Below are positions 35,201-43,847 of a stretch of 64,000 nt of DNA, in pieces. Under the pieces are notes generated by a model that saw nothing but the letters and a program-made list of their open reading frames with translations, was not told the origin of the DNA and searched no databases. A program made the position numbers and the translations under genes. Source of the stretch: Brenneria nigrifluens DSM 30175 = ATCC 13028 (GTDB lineage Bacteria; Pseudomonadota; Gammaproteobacteria; Enterobacterales; Enterobacteriaceae); the NCBI RefSeq assembly GCF_005484965.1, contig NZ_CP034036.1, forward strand, positions 3,968,001 through 4,032,000, written 5' to 3'. Position 1 is the stretch's first letter. Each line of letters starts with the position of its first letter.

Positions 35201-36490
35201 TCAGGCAGGTTCCTGCATATAACGCCCGAGCCAGATGGCGAGAATGATCCACAACAGTCCGGCGATGGCATAACCGGCCGGCGCCACGAATACCGCCACG
35301 GCCAGGGTATGGGCGTCGGACAGGCGCCCGACGAGTTCCGGACCGACAATGCCGGCGATGCCCGAGGTCAGCACGATGGACCACGCGGTCGCGCTGTTGC
35401 GCAGATAAGGCGGCACCGTTTCGACGATAAGCGTCGTCAGGGTGCCGGCGCTGAAGCCGAAGAGGGCGATCCCGGCGGCGATGCAGGCCCGAGTGAACGT
35501 CAGATCCCGGCTGCCGTAGGCGGTGGCGAAAGCCGCGCAAGCCAGCAGCGAGGTGGTCGCCAGGAAAGCGGGAAAGCCCCAGCGGAAAGGCCGCAGCGCC
35601 ACGCTGGAAAAATAGCCGCCGATCAGGCCCACCGGCAAGGTATAGAGCAGAACCTGGGCAAGAAAGTCGGAAGCCTGCTGGTTGCTGAGATCGAAGACGC
35701 GATGCAGATAGGCCGGGATCCAGATCTGCACCGACATGGCGATAAAGAAGAACAGCAGCGCCAGCGAATGCAGGATGTAGCCGGGATAGCGGAAGACCGC
35801 CAGACTCTCGCGCACGCCGGGTTTGACGGCGGCAAGGGAGGCGCCTCTGACATCGTCGTGCGCGCCGATGGCCGGCTCCCTGACCCACAGCAGCAGGAAC
35901 GCGAGCAATAACCCGGGCAACCCGGCGACAAAGAAAGCGGTGCGCCAGCCGTATTCGGTCGCCAGCCATCCGCCGAGCGCCAGCGCGGCGGCCGTGCCGA
36001 TCTTGTTTTTCAGCATGTACAGTGAGAACACCAGATTGCGCCAGCGCGGACGATAGAGGTCGGCCAGCCAGCTCGGTGCGAGCGAGTTGTAGGCCGCTTC
36101 GCCGAAACCGGTGGCGACGCGCCAGAACAGCAGGCCGAGAAAGCCGACGGCAAAGCCGGTGGCGATTGACGACAGGCTCCAGATGGCTATCCCGGCCAGC
36201 AACACCGGCTTGCGCCCGAAACGGTTGGCCAGCACGCCGAAGATCGGCGCGCCGATAAGTCCCGCCAGCGTAAACATCGAGGACAGACGCCCGATCTGTT
36301 CGTCGGTGAAGCCGAACTCCGCTTTGATCGGCGTCAGTAGTGATGCGATGATCATGGCGTCCAGCACACAGACGATGCCCAGCAGCCATATCAGGGTCAA
36401 CTGCGCATGGCTGTTGTTTTGCCAGCCCCCGGCAACCGGCGGCGCGGCGTCAAAGGTGTCGGTCAGCGTTTTCTCCTGCGGGATGGTCAT
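35201..36490 (-). CDS. MFS transporter (spinster-like), first gene of the TonB cluster
   Basis: A 429-residue major facilitator with 12 predicted membrane segments. The loop 2-3 motif GVLANRFGRKPVLL matches the MFS signature, and an acidic residue in LDAMIIASLLTPIKAEFGFT opens the first helix pair. A cytoplasmic loop around AIGAHDDVRG splits the two halves. The family carries organic anions and aromatics among others. It lies 88 bp upstream of the receptor gene in the same direction, so it may carry the imported ligand from periplasm to cytoplasm, or export a product. Confidence 0.88.
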   Translation of the reverse strand: MTIPQEKTLTDTFDAAPPVAGGWQNNSHAQLTLIWLLGIVCVLDAMIIASLLTPIKAEFGFTDEQIGRLSSMFTLAGLIGAPIFGVLANRFGRKPVLLAGIAIWSLSSIATGFAVGFLGLLFWRVATGFGEAAYNSLAPSWLADLYRPRWRNLVFSLYMLKNKIGTAAALALGGWLATEYGWRTAFFVAGLPGLLLAFLLLWVREPAIGAHDDVRGASLAAVKPGVRESLAVFRYPGYILHSLALLFFFIAMSVQIWIPAYLHRVFDLSNQQASDFLAQVLLYTLPVGLIGGYFSSVALRPFRWGFPAFLATTSLLACAAFATAYGSRDLTFTRACIAAGIALFGFSAGTLTTLIVETVPPYLRNSATAWSIVLTSGIAGIVGPELVGRLSDAHTLAVAVFVAPAGYAIAGLLWIILAIWLGRYMQEPA

Positions 36491-36550
36491 GGCAATCAGC
36501 TTCCTAGGTTGACCGTTCGCACGGCTCGCGACGGGTAAAAGGAGGTCATG

Positions 36551-36571
36551 GGATGCGATCGCGGCGCATCC
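36551..36571. promoter_or_regulatory. Inverted repeat upstream of the MFS gene, possible operator
   Basis: GGATGCG and CGCATCC flank a 7-bp centre, 61-81 bp upstream of the MFS start and within the 247-bp gap shared with the divergent AraC-type gene. Position fits an operator or promoter element; no known consensus is matched. Confidence 0.3.
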
Positions 36572-36737
36572 GGATTAGGGGCTATTATTCAATGCGGGGC
36601 GGGAGGTTCAGAAGGACAATCCGTGTCATGTATAGATAAATATTGCATTAATTTAGATATTTTATCGGCTTGTCACCGGCCGGCCGCCTGGCTTAGATTC
36701 AGATTTCCCGATCGCTGATAAAAGGACATGCAGGGAA

Positions 36738-37889
36738 ATGAACCGACCCATGAAATATCCGCCGACGGACAATTCGTGCCAGTCCCGCAGCATGCCTTTC
36801 ATCGCCGCAGAGAGGGAGCGAAGCGGCAGATCGCCATCCACGAATCCACGCTGTATCGGCATACATGACCGGGAGTTCACGCTGTTTCAGGTCTCCGGCC
36901 TGCTGCTGGCGGCGCAGGAGCAAAATAGCCCGGTCAAAGGGCTGCAACGGGATCTCGGCATCGACCTGATGCGGGGAGACTGGCCGGCCGCGACCGTATC
37001 CTATATGGAACTACGCCAGGTTTTCGAATATTTGTGGCTGATAGGCGACAGGGCGGAACTGCTGTTCGATCATGCGTCGCGCATCAATTTCGCCAGTTTC
37101 GGCACCTCCGGCATGGCGGCAATGGCGCTAAGCGACTGCAAAGCAGGCATCCGCTTTTGCGCCGGTCATTTCCGCACACCGTGGAATGCCGTGCCGGAAA
37201 GCCGGGGCGACGGCGGTATGAGCTTGCTGCATATTCCCAAGTTCTATGATCCCGAGTTTCGCACGGCGTTCGAGCATTTCCATTTTGTCAATTGCTTCGC
37301 GGTAGCCCGCTCCAAGACGCCGGGCATGCGAATCGCCGACGCGGTGCGATTTACACGCTCTGGCGGCATTTCCAAGTCGGCGTTGGAGCATTATTTCGGC
37401 TGTCCGGTCTATTTCGACGAGGATATCGCCCAAATCGAATTCAGCCGGCAATGGCTCGACCATCCCATGCCGTTCATCGATAGCGGCCTGCGAGCCAGGC
37501 TGGCGCGGCTTCTTGAAGAGGTTCTGGCCGGGGATACGCTGCGCAGGCAGAGTACCCTCCAGTTTTTAAGCGCACATTTGGACGAAGTCAGATCGTCCGA
37601 GGATTTGGCGCGGCTGCTCGGCATCAGCCGCCGTACGCTGGCCCGACTCCTCGATCGCGAAGGCGTCAGCTACTCCGTTCTGTCGCGCGAGGTGCGCCTG
37701 ACCGAGGCCCGCCGCATGTTGCGGCACGGTATGAGTATCTCAGCAATTGCCGAAAACCTGGGGTTTGCCGATGACCGCAGCTTCCGGCGGGCCTTTCTCC
37801 GCTGGGGAGGAACCAGCCCTTCCGAATACCGGCGGAGCTGGGAACAGGTCGGCAAGGAGCTCGGCGATCGTCTGGACGGTCACTTCTGA
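36738..37889 (+). CDS. AraC-family transcriptional regulator
   Basis: A 383-residue regulator. The N-terminal two thirds resemble the arabinose-binding-like domain of OruR/ArgR-type AraC proteins (about residues 60-240). The C-terminal DNA-binding domain holds two helix-turn-helix units: SSEDLARLLGISRRTLARLL and MSISAIAENLGFADDRSFRR, with the family signature ending RWGGTSPSEYRR. It diverges from the nine-gene TonB cluster and is its likely activator, with the imported compound as inducer. The start is uncertain; ATG at 36738 is used, and ATG at 36792 would remove 18 residues. Confidence 0.9.
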   Translation: MNRPMKYPPTDNSCQSRSMPFIAAERERSGRSPSTNPRCIGIHDREFTLFQVSGLLLAAQEQNSPVKGLQRDLGIDLMRGDWPAATVSYMELRQVFEYLWLIGDRAELLFDHASRINFASFGTSGMAAMALSDCKAGIRFCAGHFRTPWNAVPESRGDGGMSLLHIPKFYDPEFRTAFEHFHFVNCFAVARSKTPGMRIADAVRFTRSGGISKSALEHYFGCPVYFDEDIAQIEFSRQWLDHPMPFIDSGLRARLARLLEEVLAGDTLRRQSTLQFLSAHLDEVRSSEDLARLLGISRRTLARLLDREGVSYSVLSREVRLTEARRMLRHGMSISAIAENLGFADDRSFRRAFLRWGGTSPSEYRRSWEQVGKELGDRLDGHF

Positions 37890-37992
37890 GAAAAGGCATT
37901 TACACAAAATCCAGTAGAGATTCCCAAATGGCCCATGCCTGGATGCGTCTTATCCGCCTGGGAAAATCCAAACTGTTAACCTGCTTCATCCA

Positions 37993-38292
37993 TTGACCGA
38001 CATTCTGCTAAGCGAGTGCAACCGCATGCGGCAAGATGAGCTAAGCCACGCTCTGCAACAGTTAACACTATCTTGCATTATCCCCGGTGTAACAGAACAA
38101 CTGACATTAATCTGCTGGCATGGCCTGATTAAGGGATATGGCGCGAATGACATTCTCTCTCTGGTAGGTAAACCGGCATATGGTATCGACGACTTTCTTC
38201 AGCAGTGGAGGAAGCACCATCCTATTCTGTTCTCACAAATTGAGGATTATGTATTCTTTGCCTGTGTCAGTAACTGGTCCACTTACCGTTAG
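37993..38292 (+). CDS. Hypothetical small protein
   Basis: A 99-codon frame in an AT-richer stretch, starting at TTG 37993 (or ATG 38026) with no clear Shine-Dalgarno sequence. It reads MTDILLSECNRMRQDELSHA at the start and contains CWHGLIKGYGANDILSLVGK. I recognise no domain, signal peptide or membrane segment. Its codon use is unlike the GC-rich cluster to the left. It could be a real small gene, a fragment, or chance; no opposing gene explains the open frame. Confidence 0.35.
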   Translation: MTDILLSECNRMRQDELSHALQQLTLSCIIPGVTEQLTLICWHGLIKGYGANDILSLVGKPAYGIDDFLQQWRKHHPILFSQIEDYVFFACVSNWSTYR

Positions 38293-38336
38293 CTTGATTT
38301 TCAACCTCTTACAAATACCACTAACAATGAGCGTTC

Positions 38337-38395
38337 GATCGTTATCACCGATCGATAGGATCGAATCGATCTATAAAAACGATTATCTTTTGATC
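38337..38395. other. Cluster of five GATC sites
   Basis: GATC occurs at 38337, 38350, 38359, 38368 and 38392, five times in 59 bp, within the 289-bp non-coding stretch before the YaaW-family gene. Dense Dam sites between genes can mark methylation-sensitive promoters, but no promoter was resolved here. Confidence 0.5.
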
Positions 38396-38581
38396 AAAAA
38401 CACGGATAGGATATTTCTTAAAACACTCATAACCACATGTGTTTAAAAGATTTATTCCCATTCTTGGGAAGGGGGATGGCGTGTTCTTTATCAGACGAAA
38501 ATCCAAACCATAAACCGTTACGCCGATTGCTGGCGGCAACGAACCGCTTTGGATAATGAAAATATGAATCAGGAGCCTCCT

Positions 38582-39337
38582 GTGAAAACGATTATTAATA
38601 AATGCACAGACGATGATTTCAAATACCTGTCGGAGATCCTTGATAGTTATGTTTCATTTACGAATGATAAGCGCAGAAAAAATTTACTGGCTGAAAGTAA
38701 ACACAATGCCAACTCAAAAACTCAGTTAGTCAATCTGATAGACAGCCAAATTAAATACTATGGTTCATCTGATATTGCCTACTTGAAGAGAAAACTTCTT
38801 CAGGGTAATGGCGGCACCGAAGCCAGGGAAATTGTCGAAGATGCATGTAATAAACTAAAAGTAAAAATAAAACACGGTGGGTCGACAGAGTCTCTGCTTG
38901 AGCGTCTTGTGTATGCAGTGGTTGAAAAAGAGCTTATCAGCAAAACCCCTGAAGAATTATCACGTTCATTTAAAACTATGGGACTTGATGAGGCGGACAG
39001 AGAGCTGATCTTGACTCATTTGAAATCCAGCGGGAAAGTCCTCGTATTGCCGATCCTCCTTAAAGTACTTGGTCAAAAGATCACGTTGGGGATAATTGAA
39101 ACCATCATCGTCAGTCTGATTACGCAAATTATTGGACGCGAGGCAGCCAAGGTACTGGTAAAAGAAATAATGAAGAGAAACCCCTGGATAAATGCCCTGG
39201 GGCCAGCCGTTTGGGTTCTTTCCGGCGCATGGCTTGCATTCGATCTTCAAGGTCCCGCGTACCGTAAAACAATTCCTATTTGTTTATATTTAGGCATTGT
39301 CGCTTTACGTGATGGTAAAGAGGATGCCGAAGAATAG
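38582..39337 (+). CDS. YaaW-family (UPF0174) protein
   Basis: A 251-residue protein resembling E. coli YaaW: CTDDDFKYLSEILD near the start (YaaW YLNDSDLDFL), QIKYYGSSDIAYLKRKLLQG (YaaW HFGGDSIANKLRGHG), CNKLKVKIK and the C-terminal GPAYRKTIPICLYLGIVALR (YaaW SGSAYRVTIPAVLQIACLRR). The chosen start is GTG at 38582, which has AGGAG 7 nt upstream; ATG at 38564 and TTG at 38549 are in the same frame. The C-terminal half has hydrophobic stretches (VLVLPILLKVLGQKITLGII). Function is unknown. It lies in the AT-richer part of the accessory region, 116 bp before a flagellin gene. Confidence 0.7.
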   Translation: MKTIINKCTDDDFKYLSEILDSYVSFTNDKRRKNLLAESKHNANSKTQLVNLIDSQIKYYGSSDIAYLKRKLLQGNGGTEAREIVEDACNKLKVKIKHGGSTESLLERLVYAVVEKELISKTPEELSRSFKTMGLDEADRELILTHLKSSGKVLVLPILLKVLGQKITLGIIETIIVSLITQIIGREAAKVLVKEIMKRNPWINALGPAVWVLSGAWLAFDLQGPAYRKTIPICLYLGIVALRDGKEDAEE

Positions 39338-39453
39338 TGCTGAACAGATAATCGTATCAATCCGGTAATAATTGCATTCGCTGCGAAATAATGGCATCGC
39401 GGCCAGTGCCAAAAAGAAACCAGATATTTTTATAACCTCTGAACAGGTGTCCT

Positions 39454-41124
39454 ATGATCCCGGTTAATACCCTCTATTTAACGATTCTTAATCAGCAGGG
39501 TAAATCATCCAGCAGCCTGAGTCAGGCGATTGAACGTCTGGCTTCTGGTATACGCATCAACAGTGCAAAGGATGACGCTGCGGGTCAGGCAATCTCTAAC
39601 CGGATGACCAGCCAGTACCATGGACTCTCCCAGGCAAAGAACAACGCAAATGACGGCATTTCCCTGCTTCAGACGGCGGAAGGCACGCTGGACGAAATCA
39701 ATAGTCGTCTACAGCATATACGTGAACTTACCGTTCAGGGGTTGAATGGAACCTATAGCCAGGAACAATCGGATGCTATCCAGGCTGAAATCAACATGAA
39801 TTTGAAAGAGATAGATCGCCTGACTTCCCAAACCAGCTATAACAGCCTGACCCTGCTTGATGGCAGTTCAGGTCAGGTGGATATACAGGTTGGCGCGAAC
39901 GATGGCGAAACCCTATCGCTGGATTTTTCTCCGCCGGGATTCAGCGTTGACGAACTTGGGCTGACTGATCTGGTGATCAGCGGCATCAGTGGAGAAGTGT
40001 ATGATGAAAATACGCTAACGGGCGCGGCCTCAAATATTATTCTGGACAGCACTACGACTACGACAAGTTATTATTATCCGGACAGTCCATTAACCTCGCC
40101 GACATTTGTACGTAGCGGCAGTAACAACCGGTATTATATTCAGGCGCAGGATGAACAGGGAAAGCCGGTTTATTATCTGGCGGCTTATACTGCATCGCAT
40201 GATACGGCGACAGGAAATAGCACGGCGACTATCCGGGCAGTTGCGTCGTCCGAACTTTACACGCCGGTGACACGAATTGATGACCAGGATATTACTACCG
40301 CAACATTGTCATTTACAGACAGTAATGGGAATACCATTGATTCGGAGAACGCCAGATTATTACAGCAGGGCAGCCAGTATATTCTTGAAGTCGATGATGG
40401 CTCGGGAAACTATCAATACTATAATGCTGCGGTTACCGTAAAGACTGACGGCACCGATGTGCAGGTCGATATTGTGGCAAGTAGTGGTACGGCAATTAAC
40501 ACATTTTCTGATGTCGCCAGTGTGAGCGGCACGTCCAGCATCACAATTGACTCAGATAATGTCGTTGTCAATTATACCGATAGCGAAGGTAATCAATATA
40601 GCAACGTATTGACAGAAGACGCTGATGGGAATTATGTCATGAACATATCCGATGACGGCGTATCAGGCTATAAAAGCGCGACAATCGTCAGTCAGGCAGA
40701 TAATAGCCTTTTGCTCAAAACAATAAACGGCAGTGGGGAAGTTCAAATCTATTATGAAATGAATTACACCGCTTATACCGATGCCAGTACTAATCAGACC
40801 GTCATTAACATCTCCGAAGTGGGAGAAGGAATTAGACTGCGTAATCCTGAAAACCCATTGGCCGTAATTGATAACGCCATCGCCCTGGTGGATGAAAAAC
40901 GCAGTAGTCTGGGCGCAATGGAAAACCGTCTGGAGTCAGTGATGAATGTTCAGACGAATACAACCGAGGCGATTAGCGCCGCCCGTTCCCGTATTACGGA
41001 CGCGGATTATGCCGCCGAGATATCTGCGATGGTCAGAGCTCAAATTCTGCAACAGACAACCGTTTCCATGTTATCTCAGGCCAACCAGCAGTCGGAAATT
41101 GTTTTAACGCTATTGCAAGAGTAA
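39454..41124 (+). CDS. Flagellin (orphan)
   Basis: A 556-residue flagellin. The N-terminal D0/D1 region (1-140) carries SLSQAIERLASGIRINSAKD and DDAAGQAISNRM, and the C-terminal D1/D0 region (about 475-556) carries RSRITDADYAAEISAMVRAQ and ends LTLLQE. The middle (140-470) is a variable, Thr/Ser/Asp-rich, surface-exposed region with no family match I recognise. The N-terminus starts MIPVNTLYL instead of the usual MAQVINTN. No other flagellar gene is in the window, so it would depend on export and assembly genes elsewhere. Possible roles are an alternative or phase-variable filament; a clear sigma-28 promoter was not found. Confidence 0.93.
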   Translation: MIPVNTLYLTILNQQGKSSSSLSQAIERLASGIRINSAKDDAAGQAISNRMTSQYHGLSQAKNNANDGISLLQTAEGTLDEINSRLQHIRELTVQGLNGTYSQEQSDAIQAEINMNLKEIDRLTSQTSYNSLTLLDGSSGQVDIQVGANDGETLSLDFSPPGFSVDELGLTDLVISGISGEVYDENTLTGAASNIILDSTTTTTSYYYPDSPLTSPTFVRSGSNNRYYIQAQDEQGKPVYYLAAYTASHDTATGNSTATIRAVASSELYTPVTRIDDQDITTATLSFTDSNGNTIDSENARLLQQGSQYILEVDDGSGNYQYYNAAVTVKTDGTDVQVDIVASSGTAINTFSDVASVSGTSSITIDSDNVVVNYTDSEGNQYSNVLTEDADGNYVMNISDDGVSGYKSATIVSQADNSLLLKTINGSGEVQIYYEMNYTAYTDASTNQTVINISEVGEGIRLRNPENPLAVIDNAIALVDEKRSSLGAMENRLESVMNVQTNTTEAISAARSRITDADYAAEISAMVRAQILQQTTVSMLSQANQQSEIVLTLLQE

Positions 41125-41328
41125 CAACAAAAATCCCTGAGGGAAAATCGGGATATATCTTCGAGAACCTTCTCATTATAGGTGTTTTTATATAAATGAA
41201 TAACAAAATAAAAAATCTTTCAGATTATCGAGCCGCCATTTAATTAGCAATGGTGCGGAAAACATCAATATCGATATGCCGAGGGTTTAACCAGCGGTAA
41301 AACTCAACTATTAATATAATTAACTTGA

Positions 41329-41919
41329 ATGACAATAATTTATCTTGACGTCAGTCTTCTAATATCTCAAGGCCAACACAGGGCATGCTATCGCCATCCA
41401 TTAATGCCGGAAAAATGTATCAAGGTGCATTTAAACGGAGAATATAATCGGGAAACCATCAGGGAAATTAAATACTATAAAAAGATTGCCAACAAGATAT
41501 TTTCAGAGCAAGTCATAGCACAATATCACGGCACGGATAAAACCAATCTGGGACTGGGCTATGTTTTTGATCTGATAAAAGACTACAGCGGAGAAGTATC
41601 AAAAACGCTGTCGTATTACTTATCAGAAAAAACGCTGAGTGAAAAATATAAGACGGGAATATCTCAGGCTTACGACCGCATGAAAGCACTGGCAGAACAG
41701 CATGCCATCGTCACCATGACGTTGAAACCTTACAACATCCTGTATAGATTAAGAAATCAGGATGAGGGGGATTTAATTATTATCGATAATCTTGGGTGCG
41801 CAAATTTATTTCCTCTGGCTTATTATTCCGAGTTTTTCGCCAGACAAAAACTATCCCGCCGCTTTAATGATTTTGAAAAAATGCTGATGCATGAATATGG
41901 CATAACGCTTTCAGGTTAA
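41329..41919 (+). CDS. YrbL-family (PhoP regulatory network) kinase-like protein
   Basis: A 196-residue protein of the YrbL family: an N-terminal LLISQGQHRACYRHPLMPEKCIK (one residue over is omitted here in motif count), then REIKYYKKI, QYHGTDKTNLGLGYVFDLIK, VTMTLKPYNILYR and IIIDNLGCANLFPLAYYSEF. The fold is protein-kinase-like, but activity has not been shown for the family to my knowledge. E. coli yrbL is regulated by PhoP. The ATG at 41329 lacks a strong Shine-Dalgarno sequence. It lies between the flagellin and the phosphoethanolamine transferase, both on the same strand. Confidence 0.8.
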   Translation: MTIIYLDVSLLISQGQHRACYRHPLMPEKCIKVHLNGEYNRETIREIKYYKKIANKIFSEQVIAQYHGTDKTNLGLGYVFDLIKDYSGEVSKTLSYYLSEKTLSEKYKTGISQAYDRMKALAEQHAIVTMTLKPYNILYRLRNQDEGDLIIIDNLGCANLFPLAYYSEFFARQKLSRRFNDFEKMLMHEYGITLSG

Positions 41920-42011
41920 TCGCCGTGAAAATTTAAATAATTATTACGTGATGCTGCAACCATTCTATCTCTCTTAGGTATTAATTAACTCACAACAGGA
42001 ATAATAAGAAA

Positions 42012-43712
42012 ATGCGCATTTCTTCCGTCAGGGATAAGTTTTCATGGTCATCCCTTACATGGCTTTTGCTGTTTTTCTGGTATTTCTCATGCACGCTGCA
42101 ACTGGTTATTCTGTTTTCCGGACACAGCGGATTTAACGGATTAAGGGATGCGTTGCTGTACAGCCTACTATGGCTCATCCCGATATTTTTCTTTCCGCGT
42201 CAGACGCGTTATTTTACCGCAGTGCTCGGTATTATCCTGTGGGCAACGGCCTGCGTTGCACTGGGCTATTACCTGATATACGGGCAGGAGTTTTCCCAAA
42301 GCGTACTGTTTGTGATATTTGAGTCCAATACCACAGAAGCCGGGGAATACGCCAGCCAGTATCTCAGCTTTAAGCTGATTGCCGCTATTCTGCTGTATAC
42401 CGCTGCCGCTGTTTATCTGTGGACCCGGACACGCCCGGTCTGGCTACCGGTACGTTATCGCCTCGTTTCCGCATTAGTCATTCTCACAGTACTGTTTGGC
42501 GTACCCGTCCATAAAAAAATGATAAAGCAGCATCTTCCGGGAGAAGAAGCCGTTGCCTACCTTGCCGGACGCATGGGTACCACCGCGCCGTGGCAATTTG
42601 TCGGCAGCTATCTGGAATACCTGCACCAACTCGCCAGCATGGAATCCCTGTTGCAACAGAACGCTGCTTTACCGCCCTTGCCGAATCTGAAAGACGCCAA
42701 CGGCGATATTCCCCGCACGCTGGTGCTGGTCATCGGCGAATCCACCACCCGCACCCGGATGAGCCTATACGGCTATCCCCGCCCCACTACGCCCCGCCTC
42801 GACGCATTGCGTAAAACCGCTCCTAATTTGGTGGTATTCAACGACGTGATAGCGCCGAGACCTTATACCATCGAGTTGTTGCAGCAGGCGCTGACCTTTG
42901 CCGACCAGCAACAGCCGGATCGTTACCTGACCCAACCATCGTTAATGAACATGATGAAACAGGCCGGGTATAAAACATTCTGGATCACCAATCAGCAAAC
43001 CATCACCAAACGCAATACCATGCTAACGGTTTTCTCGCAGCAGACCGACCGACAGTTTTATCTGAATAACCAGCGTACACAGAGTTCCCGACAGTATGAC
43101 GATGTGGTTCTGGCACCCTTTGATGAGGTATTACGCGATCCGGCAGAGAAAAAATTTATTGTGGTTCATCTGCTCGGGACGCATATGAAATACCTGTACC
43201 GCTACCCGGAAAGCTTTGCGCGCTTCAATGATCGGAAAGGCATTCCCGCCACGTTAAGTGACCAGCAGGCGGAGACTTATAACAGTTATGACAATGCCGT
43301 GCTGTATAACGATTTTGTTGTCAGCAGCCTGATCGAAACCTTTGCCCGCCATAAGCCCAACGGTTTTCTGCTTTATTTCTCCGACCACGGCGAGGATGTG
43401 TATGAAACCCCGCCACATAACGTGCTGGGTCGTAACGAGGGAGCGCCAACCCGCGCCATGTACACTGTTCCGTTTATTTTGTGGCTGTCGCCCGAATGGC
43501 AAAAAAGCCATCCCCATCAGTACACTACGGATGTTGACCGAAAATACAGTATCGCCCATCTCATCCATACCTGGGCAGATTTAGCGGGGCTAAGCCACGA
43601 CTTCTACGAACCGGGGAAAAGCCTGGTCAGCGAGGAGTTCAGGCCGACAGCACGCTGGATCGGTAATCCATATGAGAAAAACGGATTGAAGGATTTTGAT
43701 GCGTTGCCATAG
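42012..43712 (+). CDS. eptC: Phosphoethanolamine transferase, CptA/EptC type
   Basis: A 566-residue inner-membrane enzyme matching E. coli CptA/EptC (577) along its length: WLLLFFWYFSCTLQLVILFS, GYYLIYGQEFSQSVLFVIFE, RPYTIELLQQALTFA and WITNQQTITKRNTMLTVFSQ. About five N-terminal membrane segments precede a periplasmic sulfatase-fold domain with VLVIGESTTRTRMSLYGYPR (likely nucleophile Thr245) and YFSDHGEDVYETPPHN (metal Asp/His). The family transfers phosphoethanolamine from phosphatidylethanolamine to LPS core sugars. In E. coli a related gene, yhbX, lies in the equivalent metY-leuU interval. The Shine-Dalgarno sequence is weak. Confidence 0.92.
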   Translation: MRISSVRDKFSWSSLTWLLLFFWYFSCTLQLVILFSGHSGFNGLRDALLYSLLWLIPIFFFPRQTRYFTAVLGIILWATACVALGYYLIYGQEFSQSVLFVIFESNTTEAGEYASQYLSFKLIAAILLYTAAAVYLWTRTRPVWLPVRYRLVSALVILTVLFGVPVHKKMIKQHLPGEEAVAYLAGRMGTTAPWQFVGSYLEYLHQLASMESLLQQNAALPPLPNLKDANGDIPRTLVLVIGESTTRTRMSLYGYPRPTTPRLDALRKTAPNLVVFNDVIAPRPYTIELLQQALTFADQQQPDRYLTQPSLMNMMKQAGYKTFWITNQQTITKRNTMLTVFSQQTDRQFYLNNQRTQSSRQYDDVVLAPFDEVLRDPAEKKFIVVHLLGTHMKYLYRYPESFARFNDRKGIPATLSDQQAETYNSYDNAVLYNDFVVSSLIETFARHKPNGFLLYFSDHGEDVYETPPHNVLGRNEGAPTRAMYTVPFILWLSPEWQKSHPHQYTTDVDRKYSIAHLIHTWADLAGLSHDFYEPGKSLVSEEFRPTARWIGNPYEKNGLKDFDALP

Positions 43713-43795
43713 CCCATAAAAAAATAAATTTGGCACCCCTATGCCACCGACGGTTTCGACAAAAAAATAAAAACAGTCACTACCTCAAAAATAAA

Positions 43796-43825
43796 GACAT
43801 CCAGACGCATGGAGGTCTGGATGTC
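43796..43825 (-). terminator. Hairpin at the end of the integrase remnant
   Basis: An 11-bp perfect stem GACATCCAGAC/GTCTGGATGTC (43796-43806 with 43815-43825) is followed on the minus strand by TTTATTTTTG. It fits a Rho-independent terminator of the former integrase gene and also separates it from the convergent eptC. Confidence 0.65.
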
Positions 43826-43847
43826 CATTATAGCTAAGCACTTTTTA

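Noticed and set aside
39338..39453. Possible sigma-28 promoter before the flagellin gene
   Set aside because: TAATAATT and GCGAAATAA are spaced roughly like a sigma-28 promoter, but the -10 part matches the consensus poorly.
41125..41170. Possible terminator after the flagellin gene (ATCCC/GGGAT)
   Set aside because: The stem is only five base pairs, interrupted, and lacks a T run.
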